This document shows, piece after piece, positions 45,652 to 56,058 of a stretch of DNA of 60,000 nt. Within the stretch, counting starts at the first letter, position 1. Each line of letters begins with the position of its first letter. The stretch covers positions 152,387,971 through 152,447,970 of the forward strand of contig NC_081411.1 in the NCBI RefSeq assembly GCF_030272615.1. The letters run 5' to 3'. Source of the DNA: Cryptomeria japonica. Taxonomy: Eukaryota > Streptophyta > Pinopsida > Cupressales > Cupressaceae. A program made the position numbers and the translations under genes. The notes under the pieces were generated by a model. The model had not been told where the DNA came from. It worked only from the letters and a program-made list of their open reading frames with translations, and did not search any database.

Positions 45652-46230
45652 TTTTCTTTAGGTGAGTCATTAGGATCTTCAATTTCAATGACACCATCAT
45701 CAAGGAGATCTTGAATCTTGTGTTTTAATTCCATACACATTGAAGTCTTATGTTTGTTATGCCTATGATATACATAGTACCTACTCAAAATTGTACATCC
45801 TCGTGTGGTCACTAGTCTTTTTAGGCAATATGATAAGATTGTTCTTAAGAAGCTCTTCCAAAGTTGACTCAATAGATTGCCCCAAAGGTGTAAACTATCT
45901 GTCTAGGGAATAGATGTCTTTTTGTCTTGGTGAAGGTGTTTTGTGATTTTGTATGAGATTTGGTCTTTGATTGTCCATTATTTGTTGGTATTCGCTTGTC
46001 AAATCACATAATTGTTTTAGCATTCCTTGAAGTTTCTCACACTTGATATCATATATTTGTTTTTCAAATGGAGTCATTGATTTATTTTGTTGGATTTCCA
46101 TGTCATATATTTCTTTCTTGATATCTTGAAGCATTTCAGAAAAGTTAACCATGGGAATTGGAGCTAAGGTATCCATGAGATTCTTACTTTTGTCAAAAAA
46201 TTTAGAAGAGCTTCTGGTTGGAACATGCAT
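45652..46230 (-). pseudogene. Element H gag-like fragment, 5' part
   Basis: 45895-46230 (MHVPTRSSSKFFDKSKN start) is a charged helical frame without a named domain. After a frame change near 45880, the minus-strand frame reads YYVYHRHNKHKTSMCMELKH then KIQDLLDDGVIEIE. That H-x(n)-C-x-x-LK-x-KIQDL-D-G pattern is typical of the gag linker of plant Ty3/gypsy elements; F has a relative, STSECKALRDKI. The first Cys of the knuckle is missing. Family B is inserted 3' of this, within the same frame as 37828-39375. Confidence 0.7.
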
Positions 46231-48750
46231 TTACAACTGACGGGACCGAGAGCTAGATGTGTAGCAGAAGTCAAGATCAAATTGTAGCTAGTTATTCGTT
46301 TAAAGTAGTGATTGAAAGAAGTTACTAAGATCTGGTCTAGTTTTAGGAATGATCTATCCTATGTAAGACGTTATCTAAGTTAACTTAGGTTTTGATAAGA
46401 TGTTGTTTGGACTAGCTGAAAGATGATCCACAAAATCATGCAACGCAACGGCAGGGGTACATTATCAAGGTTTATTTATGCTCAAGAGGAAGATAACCAG
46501 TTTTAGGCTCACTGTAGACTATTTTAGACAGGTTTGACTGTTCTGGACTGACAAAATCAGAGACTCGTATGATAGTATAAAAGCTTCAAGATAATAACAG
46601 TTTTGTTTTGTACAAGTTGCTGCCTAGTACCGTACGACAAATGGGCATGTCCCGAATGACAAAAGATTCAGTGTAGTTCTGTCTCGTACGACACAGGACT
46701 TAGCTTTAAATGACAGACTATTGGGTTTTGTACAACACGGGATTGAGCTTGAATGACACATGATTTGGTGCAGGATGACAAATGATCAGGTTCGTACGAT
46801 TGTTAACTGGACAAAGACAAAAATTCTGAGTTTTTCAATAGCTGAGTATGAAAACTGAGTATGACGAATTCTGAGGTGGACCGATTTTTGACCGGGATAG
46901 ACTAGTTTTGACATAGATAGAGTTTTATCACTGAGTTGTTGATTTGTTTTCTTTAATTTTAATATCTCAGTTTCAGTTTGAGGGATGAAAACATAGAAAA
47001 CATGCAAGATCTATAATAATTCAATCACAGCACACTAACCCTATGGAAGTTGGCTTAGAGAAGAAAACCTTTGCTTGCTGACTTAGGTACACACCCAATA
47101 GCTAATTAGAATACAACTGTTGAGTCTCATGCAATGGATTCTCAACGTTGTATTAGCCAACTCCAAACTCTAATGGGGGCACGATATGGCAAGTGTCTTG
47201 GGAGAGTTACTATCTCTCTTGCACAAAGATTATCAACCTTTCAGAGGTGAATCAGGTAGCTTCTAATCTTATAGTTCTTAGTCAGGAATTCCATTTGAAA
47301 TTACCCCTTGAAGTCACACAAGCATGATTAAGGCCTATAGCCCAACAAGGTACCAGAATAAGTTGTAGTCACGTAAACATGATTGAGAACACGAGGCCCT
47401 ACAAAATGCTCGGTATGAGAGATCTCAAAGAGAAAACTCAAATAATCCTATCCTCTGAGACTTTAATCACCAGAGGCCTATTTATTATAATGAGTTGGAA
47501 TGCTCAGGTCCAGTTGTACTCACTTGGGTCGTTCTCATGGGGTGATTACTTTTTTCCACTGTGATAGGCCCGCTAAAGGTACACAAATCTTAAAACTTAG
47601 AAAAAATCTTTGAGGGTCTAGATTTTTTATTGTCTATAAAAGACAAGAGAATACTCTCCTACCTCTCAGATTTTTCTGAAAAACACAAAAGACATATTTT
47701 TTCATTAACCAGATAGCAAGTTAGGTGCCTAAAAAAAATGAAATTAAAGAATACATGATGTTTGGTTGATTCTCTTTAGGCAACCTGCAAAAACAATGCA
47801 TCAGTAGTCATGTTGTTTTCATTCTTTGACAGACGTACGTTTGATTGATAAATTCTTTGACAAGCATGCTGCAAGAAACTGGTTAGGCTATGAAAATATC
47901 AGACAGATAGAAGACAATTCAGGGTTAGCCTTAGTATCATCAAAATTTAATTCAAGAAAAACCCAGAAAAGTAATTTGTTTTTCAACAAATCCTAATCTA
48001 ACTCCTCCAACCTGTAAGAAATTGTTAGAAACCTACAAGAAGAAAAAGTTAGTGAATTATCAAATCTCTTGGTGAGCTTACACAAGCCTAATTTCAAATC
48101 GTAGTTACAATTTTTTCACTCCTAATGCTAAAATGCCCTAAAATTTGACTAAGTCTGAAATTTGGAGAATCCTCCAAAAACTAGATTTTGCATTATAACT
48201 CCTGGAGGTTCGAAACCCCTCTCAAACATCCTGACAATATATATGGAATATAACTTAAAGTATAAGAAGAAAGAGAGAAGAGAAGAGGAAATATCACATA
48301 TACTTAAATGTTATATTTCATATATATTGACCTTCCACAAGCCTTATTTCAAGCAAAATCCTAAACAAAAATTCTTTGTTTTTCATATGACAAAACAGTA
48401 ACTCATACGAGTATTCTCACCTGACCATATGACAATTCTCACCGAAATGAACAAGTAATAACAAAAAAAAAATGACAAATCAGTTACTCATACGATAGAG
48501 GATTTCTTCTCGCACAATAGAGGATTTATGCTCGTACGGCAAAGGATTTCTTCTTGCACGACAGAGCATTTATGCTCATACAACAGAGGATTTCAATTTG
48601 TACGACATATATAGTTTGTCATTTCAGCCTATGAGAAATATCATACGAGATGACGCAGAAGTTGTAGACCGAAAATCCGAAAAGTCAAAAAACCTGAAAA
48701 ATAACAAAAATAAAAAGTCAGTCTTTGGAGGCCGAAAAATGTAGTCTTCT
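46231..48750 (-). other. Element H leader with dispersed and tandem TACGACA repeats
   Basis: 2.5 kb without a supported gene, between PBS and the gag-like frame. CGTACGACA-like words are scattered at 46620-46800, and 48489-48610 holds a regular 22-bp array. Other frames here look like chance. Confidence 0.65.
48489..48610. repeat. 22-bp tandem array in H leader
   Basis: Five full units plus a partial, starting at 48489, 48511, 48533, 48555, 48577 and 48599. Each is like CGTACGGCAAAGGATTTCTTCT; units alternate TTCTTCT and TTATGCT endings, suggesting a 44-bp higher-order repeat. Confidence 0.88.
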
Positions 48751-48768
48751 GCCCCACGGTGGGCGCCA
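48751..48768 (-). other. Element H primer-binding site
   Basis: Minus-strand TGGCGCCCACCGTGGGGC, four bases from the LTR start at 48773. It starts TGG as needed to pair with the CCA end of a tRNA, and differs from the initiator-tRNA PBS of the copia elements. A second, mutated copy is at 50225-50242 and an inverted one at 51036-51052. Confidence 0.82.
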
Positions 48769-48772
48769 GAAA

Positions 48773-51087
48773 TGTGTGTGTGAAAAGTGGACTAAGGGTC
48801 TGTATCTGCAATACACAACACTTCAATAAGTCATTAGATGCATGGTTAGTCAAATATAAGCATGAATAAGAAAACCATAACAAATCGACCCATTGCCTTC
48901 TAAAAGATGCGAGTATAAGATTGCTCTCAAATTTGTATAAGCAATCCAGTGACTAGACTACACCAAGATGAAGGATTTAATCTATATGAGCATGATATTA
49001 AGCTAGATGGATGCAAGATTAATCTAACAATATTTAAGCAATATTAAGCTAAATGATTTAATCAATATGAAATAATTAATATGCAATATTCTTAATGAAC
49101 CTAGAGCAAAACAACATAATAACAATATATTCTCCAGGATTTTTAAATGAGAGATGAACGCCTGAATTTATAGAAAATTCAGAAAGAAACCAAAGGCTGA
49201 GATCAAATGATGATGAGCAGTCAAGATTTTCACAGAGGAAGCACAATCTAGGTGAATTGATGTGATTGGATGCTTTTCTCAGTTTTAAAGGAAATTGAAC
49301 TAAAATTAAGATAAAATTAGAAAAAACTGATTTATTCTCTCTTTCATTCAAGTTTAATATTTAATTATTTTAATTGCTTTCTTTGAGATTATTTATCAAT
49401 TTTTAATTTGTTTTTCAAGATTATCTCCAATTGATTTATTTTCTCAATTTTTAATTATTTTTTGTCAATTAATCCTTTTTTTTAATTTGTTTCCTTTTTT
49501 GAAGATTTGTGCTCATAATTTCCAATTCCTCTTTCTTGATTTGTTTCCCTTTTTGAGGATTTATGACAAATTAATTTATTTAATTAAATATGCTAGGATA
49601 ATTAATAAAATAAATAAGATAATTGTTTAAAATGATTTACTTGAAATAATCAATTAAATAAATATTTAATTAATATTGGTTGATTAATTTGCCATGTGAC
49701 ATTTGATGATTTTAGAAATTAATTGTGTGCTCAAGATTTATTTAATTGCCTTTGGTTATAAGCATTAATTGTGTGCTCAAGATGTATTCTTTTTTGGTCA
49801 ATTAATCATTTTTTAATTTATTTCCTTTTTTGAAGATTTATGGCAAATTAATTTATTTAATTAAATATGCTAGGATATTTAATAAAATAAATAAGATAAT
49901 TGTTTAAAATGATTTACTTGGAATGGTCAATTAATTAAATAAATATTTAATTAATATTGAGTGATTAATTTTCCATGTGACATTTGATGATTAAAGAATT
50001 AATTGTGTGCTCAAGATTTATTTAATTGCCTTTGGTTAGGACCTTGGTGACGTTGTCGAGATTAGGGGCTCATGGTTTAGATGATCATTTGACATTTCAT
50101 CCTGTGAGAAATGTCGTACAAGATGATGCAAAGGTTGTACGGCCAAAAATCCGAAAAGTCGAAAAACCTGAAAAATAACAAAAATAAAAAGTCAGTCTTT
50201 GGAGGCCGAAAAATGTAGTCTTTTGCCTCATGGTGGGCACCAAAAATGTGTGTGTGGAAAGTGGACCTAGATCTGTATCTACAATACACAACACTTCAAT
50301 TAAGTCATTACATGTATGGTTAGACAAATATAAGCATGAATATGATCTTAAAATTTGAGAAAAGAAATCAATTGGAGTTAATCTTGAAAAATAAATTAAA
50401 AATTGATAAATAATCTCAAAGAAAGCAATTAAAACAATTGAATATTAAACTTGAATGAAAGAGAGAATAAATCAGTTTTTTCTGATTTTATCTTAATTTT
50501 AGTTCAATTTCCTTTAAAACTGAGAATAACATCCAATCACATCAATTCACCTGGATTGTGCTTCCTCTTGGAAAATCTTGACCGCTCATCATCATTTGAT
50601 CTTAGCCTTTGGTTTCTTTCTGAATTTTTTATAAATTCAGGCCTTCATCTCTCATTCAAAAATCCGGGAGAATATATTATTATTATGTTGTTTTTGCTCT
50701 AGGTTCATTGAGAATATTGCATATTAATTATTTCATATTGATTAAATCATTTAGCTTAATATTGCTTAAATCTTGTTAGATTGATCTTGCATCCATCTAG
50801 CTTAATATCATGCTCATATAGATTAAATCCTTCGTCTTGGTGTAGTCTAGTCACTGGATTGCTTATACAAATCTGAGAGCAATCTTATACTCGCATCTTC
50901 TAGAAGGCAATGGGTCGATTTGTTATGGTTTTCTTATTCCTGCTTAAATCTAACTAACCATGCATCTAATGACTTAATTGAAGTGTTGTGTATTGCAAAT
51001 ACAGATCCTTAGTCCACTTTTCACACACACATTTTTGGCGCCCACCATGGGGCTCATGGTTTAGATGACCATTTTTAGGGTATTACA
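48773..51087 (-). repeat. Element H rearranged 5' LTR region
   Basis: Parts: LTR copy 48773-50090 with an internal direct duplication of roughly 270 bases (about 49470-49757 and 49797-50040); a second copy of the leader end and PBS (50091-50246); the first 99 bases of an LTR (50247-50345); an inverted partial LTR (about 50346-51031) with inverted PBS (51036-51052); then the last 35 bases of a normal LTR end (51053-51087, ...GGTATTACA). The outer end abuts the duplication, so the rearrangement was probably integrated as one unit. Confidence 0.82.
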
Positions 51088-51092
51088 GTTTC

Positions 51093-51607
51093 ACGTGTGC
51101 ATTCTTGATCCAATAGCTAATTGAGACTGTGAACAGGGCAGAATAGAGTATAACAACAGAGGTTATCCAATCAGTATATTTAGCACTCAACCGGAACTCA
51201 TCCAGGCATTGTAGATGTTATTTCAAAGTTCATTCACTGTAATTCATCACTGTAACTAATTTGTAAGGCAGTGAGCCTTGCCTGAGGGTTGTAGGCTTCC
51301 GAGTTATTGTAATTAGGAAATGAGCTCAAGGAAGTGTGTCTGAATGCATGTACATTTCCATATTGTAATATTTTTTTTCTACTTGCCATAGTGGAGTAAT
51401 ATTGTGGGTTCAAATCCCACCATGGTTTTTCCCATTTGGGTTTTCACATAAAAATCTGGTGTTATGCTTTTGTGGTTATTTGTTCTATGTTTCTGCATTT
51501 CATTTTCATCTATTTGCTTCTGGTGGTTTAAAGTTAAGTTTGAAAAATTGCTAATCGGTAGATCACTTATTCACCTCCCCCCCTCTTAGTGATCCCTGAT
51601 TCCAAAA
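51093..51607 (+). repeat. Element C 3' LTR, second fragment
   Basis: Resumes at ACGTGTGCATTCTTG and matches 27055-27563. Ends TTCCAAAA (CA changed to AA), followed by AAGGA. Includes CACCATGGTTTTTCCCAT and TCACCTCCCCCCCTCT. Confidence 0.92.
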
Positions 51608-51865
51608 AAGGATGGTGGATTAAATAAAATAAAGTAAATTTATTTTATTTAATAGAGGAAGGGTCAAAAAGGGGGATTTAATTAATAAAATGGTTTTTTG
51701 TTGTCCATTAATCAAATAAGACTATAGCATAATTAACAAAATTAATTAGCTAGAAGGGGAAGAATGCCAATTAATTAAATAATTTATAATTATTTAATTT
51801 ACAAGCACTCGGGATAGCAAAATTTAATTAATAAGATTAATCAAATTTTAGGTGTATACAACCAT

Positions 51866-52937
51866 CAAGTGTTTGGTCATTCCACTAGTGAATGTAAGGC
51901 CTTGAGGGATAAGATACGACTTCATCAATTGAGTGACATTAATTCTTTATTTATTGATGCACCTTCTTCTTCTTTGCACAACAAGTGATATCGAGGTTTA
52001 CCTCTATCCTATTCTTTTACATTCATTTGTGCTCTTACTATACCTACTCTCCACCCATGGTGGCACCTATCTCTTCTTCACCAAAAATGGTTCATGTCTA
52101 TCTCTCACCCATTGCATTGACTATATTTTTGTCACCTGACGTGGTGAGTATCTATCTTTTCCCTTTGTGGCTCTTATCAAAATTGATCTTATCTAGAGTG
52201 GCCTCCCTCCATAGCGAGGTTGGTCCTATATAGAATCTATTTATCTTTATCAGTGGTCCCTTTCCTTCATAGCAAGGTTGCTTCTACTTATCTTTTGGTA
52301 GTGTCCTTCCTTCATAGCAAGGTTGGTTCTACTTATCTTTGATCACCTAGAATAACACAACTTGCCAAGCTATGATCTATCTTTTAATCATTACCATCTA
52401 TATGATCACTAGCAACATAGCAAGCTAGTGTATGGGTCATGTACTATCTCTTCAACATCGATTGCTTCTCTGAATTTTGGGTGCATTCTTCCTTGAATAA
52501 ATTGATCCTTTCTTTCTTCTCTACTTTTTAGAATTCCTCTATGTGTGGTTTCTTGTATTTTGGGGATGACACATAGTACTAAGACAATATTTTACATCAA
52601 GGTCTCTTTCACTTTGTTGACTCAAATATTTTAGTTTGTTATGCACTTTCATGTGTGTCACATCCATGTTATTATCTATATATCTATATGTTTATCATGA
52701 TCTAACCCCGTCGACTTGGGAACTTTCATTCTCTAACCTTGTCTTGTGTAGATTTTTCTATCTAATGCATTTTTTTTGTAGGTATTCAACTTGGGGGCAT
52801 GCTTCCTTGGCTTGAATATTTTTCTACTTCCTCTACAATATCCTTTTGGCATCATAATGTTATTTTATGTTTAGTATATTTCCTTTAGCATGTATATTCA
52901 TGTTCATTCATAAGCCCACTAAAGTGGGGGCAAAATG
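51866..52937 (+). pseudogene. Gypsy F, remainder of gag motif and 3' internal region
   Basis: 51866-51988 continues the F frame: QVFGHSTSECKALRDKIR, ending at TGA 51986. With the left part this gives a CX2HX4HX4C-type knuckle variant followed by the gypsy gag linker. The rest (51989-52937) is non-coding, with three units of about 60 bp around CTTCATAGCAAGGTTG (52200-52345), and ends in AAAGTGGGGGCAAAA directly before TGTAGAGTAG, the F PPT. pol is absent, so F is deleted or non-autonomous. Confidence 0.65.
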
Positions 52938-53985
52938 TAGAGTAGAAAATTTCATACCCCTCTGTAATTCCACATACACTTTTGTATCCCCTTTAGTGTC
53001 CATTCCCCTATCATTTGAGTAGGATCATTACAGCCCTTGCATTGGCCTTTTCCCTCACATGATGCTCTAAACACCTTTTCAACAGCTATCTTTCAATTTC
53101 AATTTTGAATTAGCCATGTGTTTCACTTATCGCTTGTCATTTTTTAGTGTGATTCATCTAGACACTAGCACTCTATGAAAACATCCATGCATCACACATT
53201 AGTCCTATGACATCTTATCGTTTGAATATTAGTTATGCACATTTCGACACTTGTCACCTACCTAGTTTGATGAAAATGGCTCAACAACCCTCTTTTTCCC
53301 TCCTCTTCTCTTTTTTAAATCTATCTTTTCTCTTCATTCAAGATCTCTCTTACTTCTCCAAGAAACTTTCTATTTGTTCTTCAAACAATCTCTCTTGTTC
53401 ACTGAGCTCTCGCAACTTTATATTTCTCTCTCTCTTGCTTGCTACAGCAATCTCTAGTTTACTATAAAATTCTCAAGCTCTCACAATACTCTTTGTATCT
53501 TTCTTGGATTTCTCAACCCTTGCTAGTAATTTATTTATGTCTCTCTTACGTCTTTGAGCATCTTGGGATTTATGACATCCCCTATCTTTTTTATCATTTT
53601 ATCATTCTATTTATTTATCTTTTGATCTATCTATCTATCTAGCTTTATGGAGGTGGAAACACCAAAACAAGGACTTGACTGAGGCAAGTCACCAAATAGC
53701 CACAAAAAGTTTCCCTCTTCTATATGTGTGCAAGTTTCTTGAAGGCATTAAACCACACAAGGGTTTGTTGTGTATATTTGTTACTCATTTCTTCTATTCA
53801 AATTGTTATTATACTTCTTTGTATATCTACTACATAGTATTTGTTGGTATATTTTTATTCTAGGTTTCATAGGTCATCTAAAACATAGAGTTGGATTTTC
53901 TCTATTTTCTAAGTTTTATGTTTGTGGTCCATGTGAGACTACAGTGCATCATGCAAACATCTACACACCGCATTGGCATCCTTGA
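52938..53985 (+). repeat. Probable 3' LTR of F
   Basis: Starts TGTAGAGTAG after the PPT. T/C-rich in the middle, with ATCTATCTATCT near 53625. The right end is not settled; candidates lie around 53950-53985. It does not match 8468-9375, so those are two different LTR families. Frames here look like chance. Confidence 0.5.
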
Positions 53986-54106
53986 CTGAGACACTCAAAT
54001 TCAAACTGAAAACTCCTTATCGCTTGCTCTTACCATTTTTATAATTAGATATCTTCACCAATTTCACTAGTTGGAGATATCTGAATATATGTTGTGAAAT
54101 TGGCTC

Positions 54107-54437
54107 TCAAGTGTTAATAATATCTTCTTGCATTAATCTATCCTTTTTACGGAGAGAAAATTTGGGAGAGGAATCATTTAAAGATTCATAAAGAGGATTT
54201 TCATATATCCTAAATCCTTGTAGTTTAAGAGCATCCTCTTGCACAAAACTGTTATCTTGTATTATCATGTCATAATGAGGACCTATAAATTTCAAAATCA
54301 TTGGTACTAAATAGCTTATCAAAGGTAGTAAAGTCTTCCTTAAGGATATCCATGTGGGAGAGGCATATTTTAGTAGAAATATCAACATCGTTCATCAAAG
54401 GTTCATCTTTAGAAGGGAGAGTTTTGAAAGAAGTGTT
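54107..54437 (-). pseudogene. Unrecognised coding remnant, minus strand
   Basis: Two minus-strand frames that would join by a frameshift near 54290: DVDISTKICLSHMDILKEDF in one, then YDMIIQDNSFVQEDALKLQG and FRIYENPLYESLND in the other, ending at TGA 54107. Composition looks like real protein, charged and without repeats. It is cut at 54438 by element J. I cannot name the family; a retroelement polyprotein piece is likely from context. Confidence 0.4.
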
Positions 54438-55685
54438 TGTTAGACAGTTCAAATAACTAGAAGACAACTGAGAGGGGGGGGGGGTGAATCAGTTGTCACC
54501 AGATTACCAAAACCTAAAGCAATTAAAACTTTAATATAGAAACCCAAAACATCAATACCGGAATGCATAAACCAATTACCAAAATAGCAGATATACCAAT
54601 TAAGCATAAACAAAAATTAGAGAATAAATATCATCCACATGACACCAAGATTTGTACGTGGAAAACCCAGTAAAGAGAAAAACCACGGTGGGAAGCCTCC
54701 CCACGGTCAGATAATACTTCTGCAGTAAGTATGTGATTACAAATGAGGGTCATGCACTTGCAGGAAGGCCAACAACCTAGAGAACACTTCTCTTTACAAA
54801 AGGAGTCTCACTGACTACATAAAAATCCAGACTACAATCTGGAAGAGAGAATGAACTACAATGATATCATCTCATATGCCTGAGTACAGTTTTGGTTAAG
54901 CTCAATACCGAATGACTAAATCCTCTTACATAAACCCAACTCAATCACCAATGATTGATCAAATCCTTTGCATGAATTATTAATACATTATTCTCTCCTT
55001 ACATATTCATACCATATGTTTTACATATGATCTACAATGAGATCTTACATCATATATATACAAACCCTCGACCACAAACAATCAGGTCGGCCACCAGACA
55101 ATAAAGCAATTACATAATTACAAAACCTGTCAGCCTGAGACCAAACAAATAATATCCAACCCATAAGACATCCTGGAAACACATCGAGAAGTCCAAACAA
55201 CACATTACATTAAGTCGATCCATAACCTAGATAATACCAGAGCCAATATAGGTCCACACACACTAAAGCAATGATCCCAATCAACCAAGTCTCAAACACG
55301 ATCACCATCAATATCAAGAATCTCTACTAGAAGCTGCACCAACACCACTTATGCATAATATCAAAATATCTTCAACAAAGCTCTATCGGTGAAACCGTCA
55401 CCGGAACAACAAACCAAGCTTACCAACATACAGGATAGCATCTGATCTCCAAATCAAAACCAACTGACTGAACATGAATCTGGGTAGCATTAATAGCAGA
55501 TATAAGCCAATTATATAAGCCAAAACATACTAGATCATAACAGATCATCATGATCTAATCCAACTAGAAACCAAACAACTTATCGGGACCAGAAGGATAC
55601 CGATAAACAACCAAGATAGCTAGTGTTGACATCAATGATGAAACATCAATGCAACACATTAATCAATTCCTCCAAATGGCCAACA
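54438..55685 (-). repeat. Element J 3' LTR
   Basis: TGTTAGACAGTTC...GGCCAACA. A run of 11 G at about 54474-54484 before TGAATCAG. Has GAGAAAAACCACGGTGGG and a TATA-like GTATATATATG (minus, 55051-55061). Confidence 0.88.
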
Positions 55686-55711
55686 ATCTCCCCCTTTGGC
55701 ATTGATGGCAA
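55686..55711 (-). other. Element J polypurine tract and conserved arm
   Basis: Element sense TTGCCATCAATGCC then AAAGGGGGAGAT, adjacent to LTR end CAACA. Same block as in A, D, E and C. Confidence 0.88.
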
Positions 55712-56058
55712 CACTAGATGTGAAAAACATCTGAGTGCCAATAAATGCCAAACAAATCTCCCAAACAAAATATAGCAATGAAGTTCTGATCCAAACTCTC
55801 CCTATAAATGATATCTCAATTAAGCTCTACAAATTTCTCCCCCTAATGTATATATCTCCTTAATTTTTTCACATGAATATCTCTCCCCCTTTGACATCAA
55901 TGCCAGAAATCTGACATAAATATCAAAGCAAAATCAAAGACCATTGAATCACAAGGTTAACTACTCTACCTGAGTAGTAGCATCACCACATCAATCCAGA
56001 ATGAATAATATCTCTAATAATGCATATCGAAGTGATGCCAAATGCCAAATATCATCAA

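Larger units (their letters stand above)
33161..51087 (-). mobile_element. Element H: non-autonomous Ty3/gypsy-type element, interrupted by B
   Basis: Minus strand. 3' LTR 33161-34184, PPT 34185-34198, coding about 37828-39375 and 45652-46230, leader 46231-48750, PBS 48751-48768, rearranged 5' LTR region 48773-51087. The duplication is GTTTA (33156-33160) and GTTTC (51088-51092), one mismatch. It carries a gag-like linker motif but no protease, RT, RNase H or integrase in either strand of its own sequence. Without B it would be about 11.7 kb. Gypsy affinity rests on the gag linker motif, PBS and PPT. Confidence 0.85.
26589..51607 (+). mobile_element. Element C: non-autonomous LTR element related to E, interrupted by H
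   Basis: Plus strand. 5' LTR 26589-27563, PBS 27566-27577, ORF1 and ORF2, PPT 32698-32709, 3' LTR 32710-33160 plus 51093-51607. Perfect duplications AAGGA at 26584-26588 and 51608-51612, inside insertion G. No protease, RT, RNase H or integrase motif seen. It shares architecture and protein motifs with E but its LTR is different, so it is a separate family of the same lineage. It has more frameshifts than E, hence is older or less recently active. Confidence 0.9.
9975..51860. mobile_element. Insertion G: LTR-like (solo LTR), itself interrupted by D and C
   Basis: G's own sequence is only 9975-10482, 26285-26588 and 51613-51860, about 1.06 kb in all. It starts TGTGCG, ends TATACA and is flanked by perfect duplications ACCAT (9970-9974, 51861-51865). 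Removing it rejoins the gag motif of F. No PBS, PPT or coding sequence is visible, so a solo LTR is the simplest reading. The middle part is AT-rich with GGGATGG/GGTTAGG stretches. Strand not determined. Confidence 0.8.

Noticed and set aside
49076-50702. Frames starting MNERENKSVF on opposite strands, as a conserved small gene
   Set aside because: They are the same LTR sequence of H in direct and inverted copies.
8468-53985. Treating 8468-9375 and 52938-53985 as the two LTRs of one element
   Set aside because: Both start TGTAGA after a PPT, but beyond that the sequences do not match, and both have the PPT on their left, so both are 3' LTRs of different elements.
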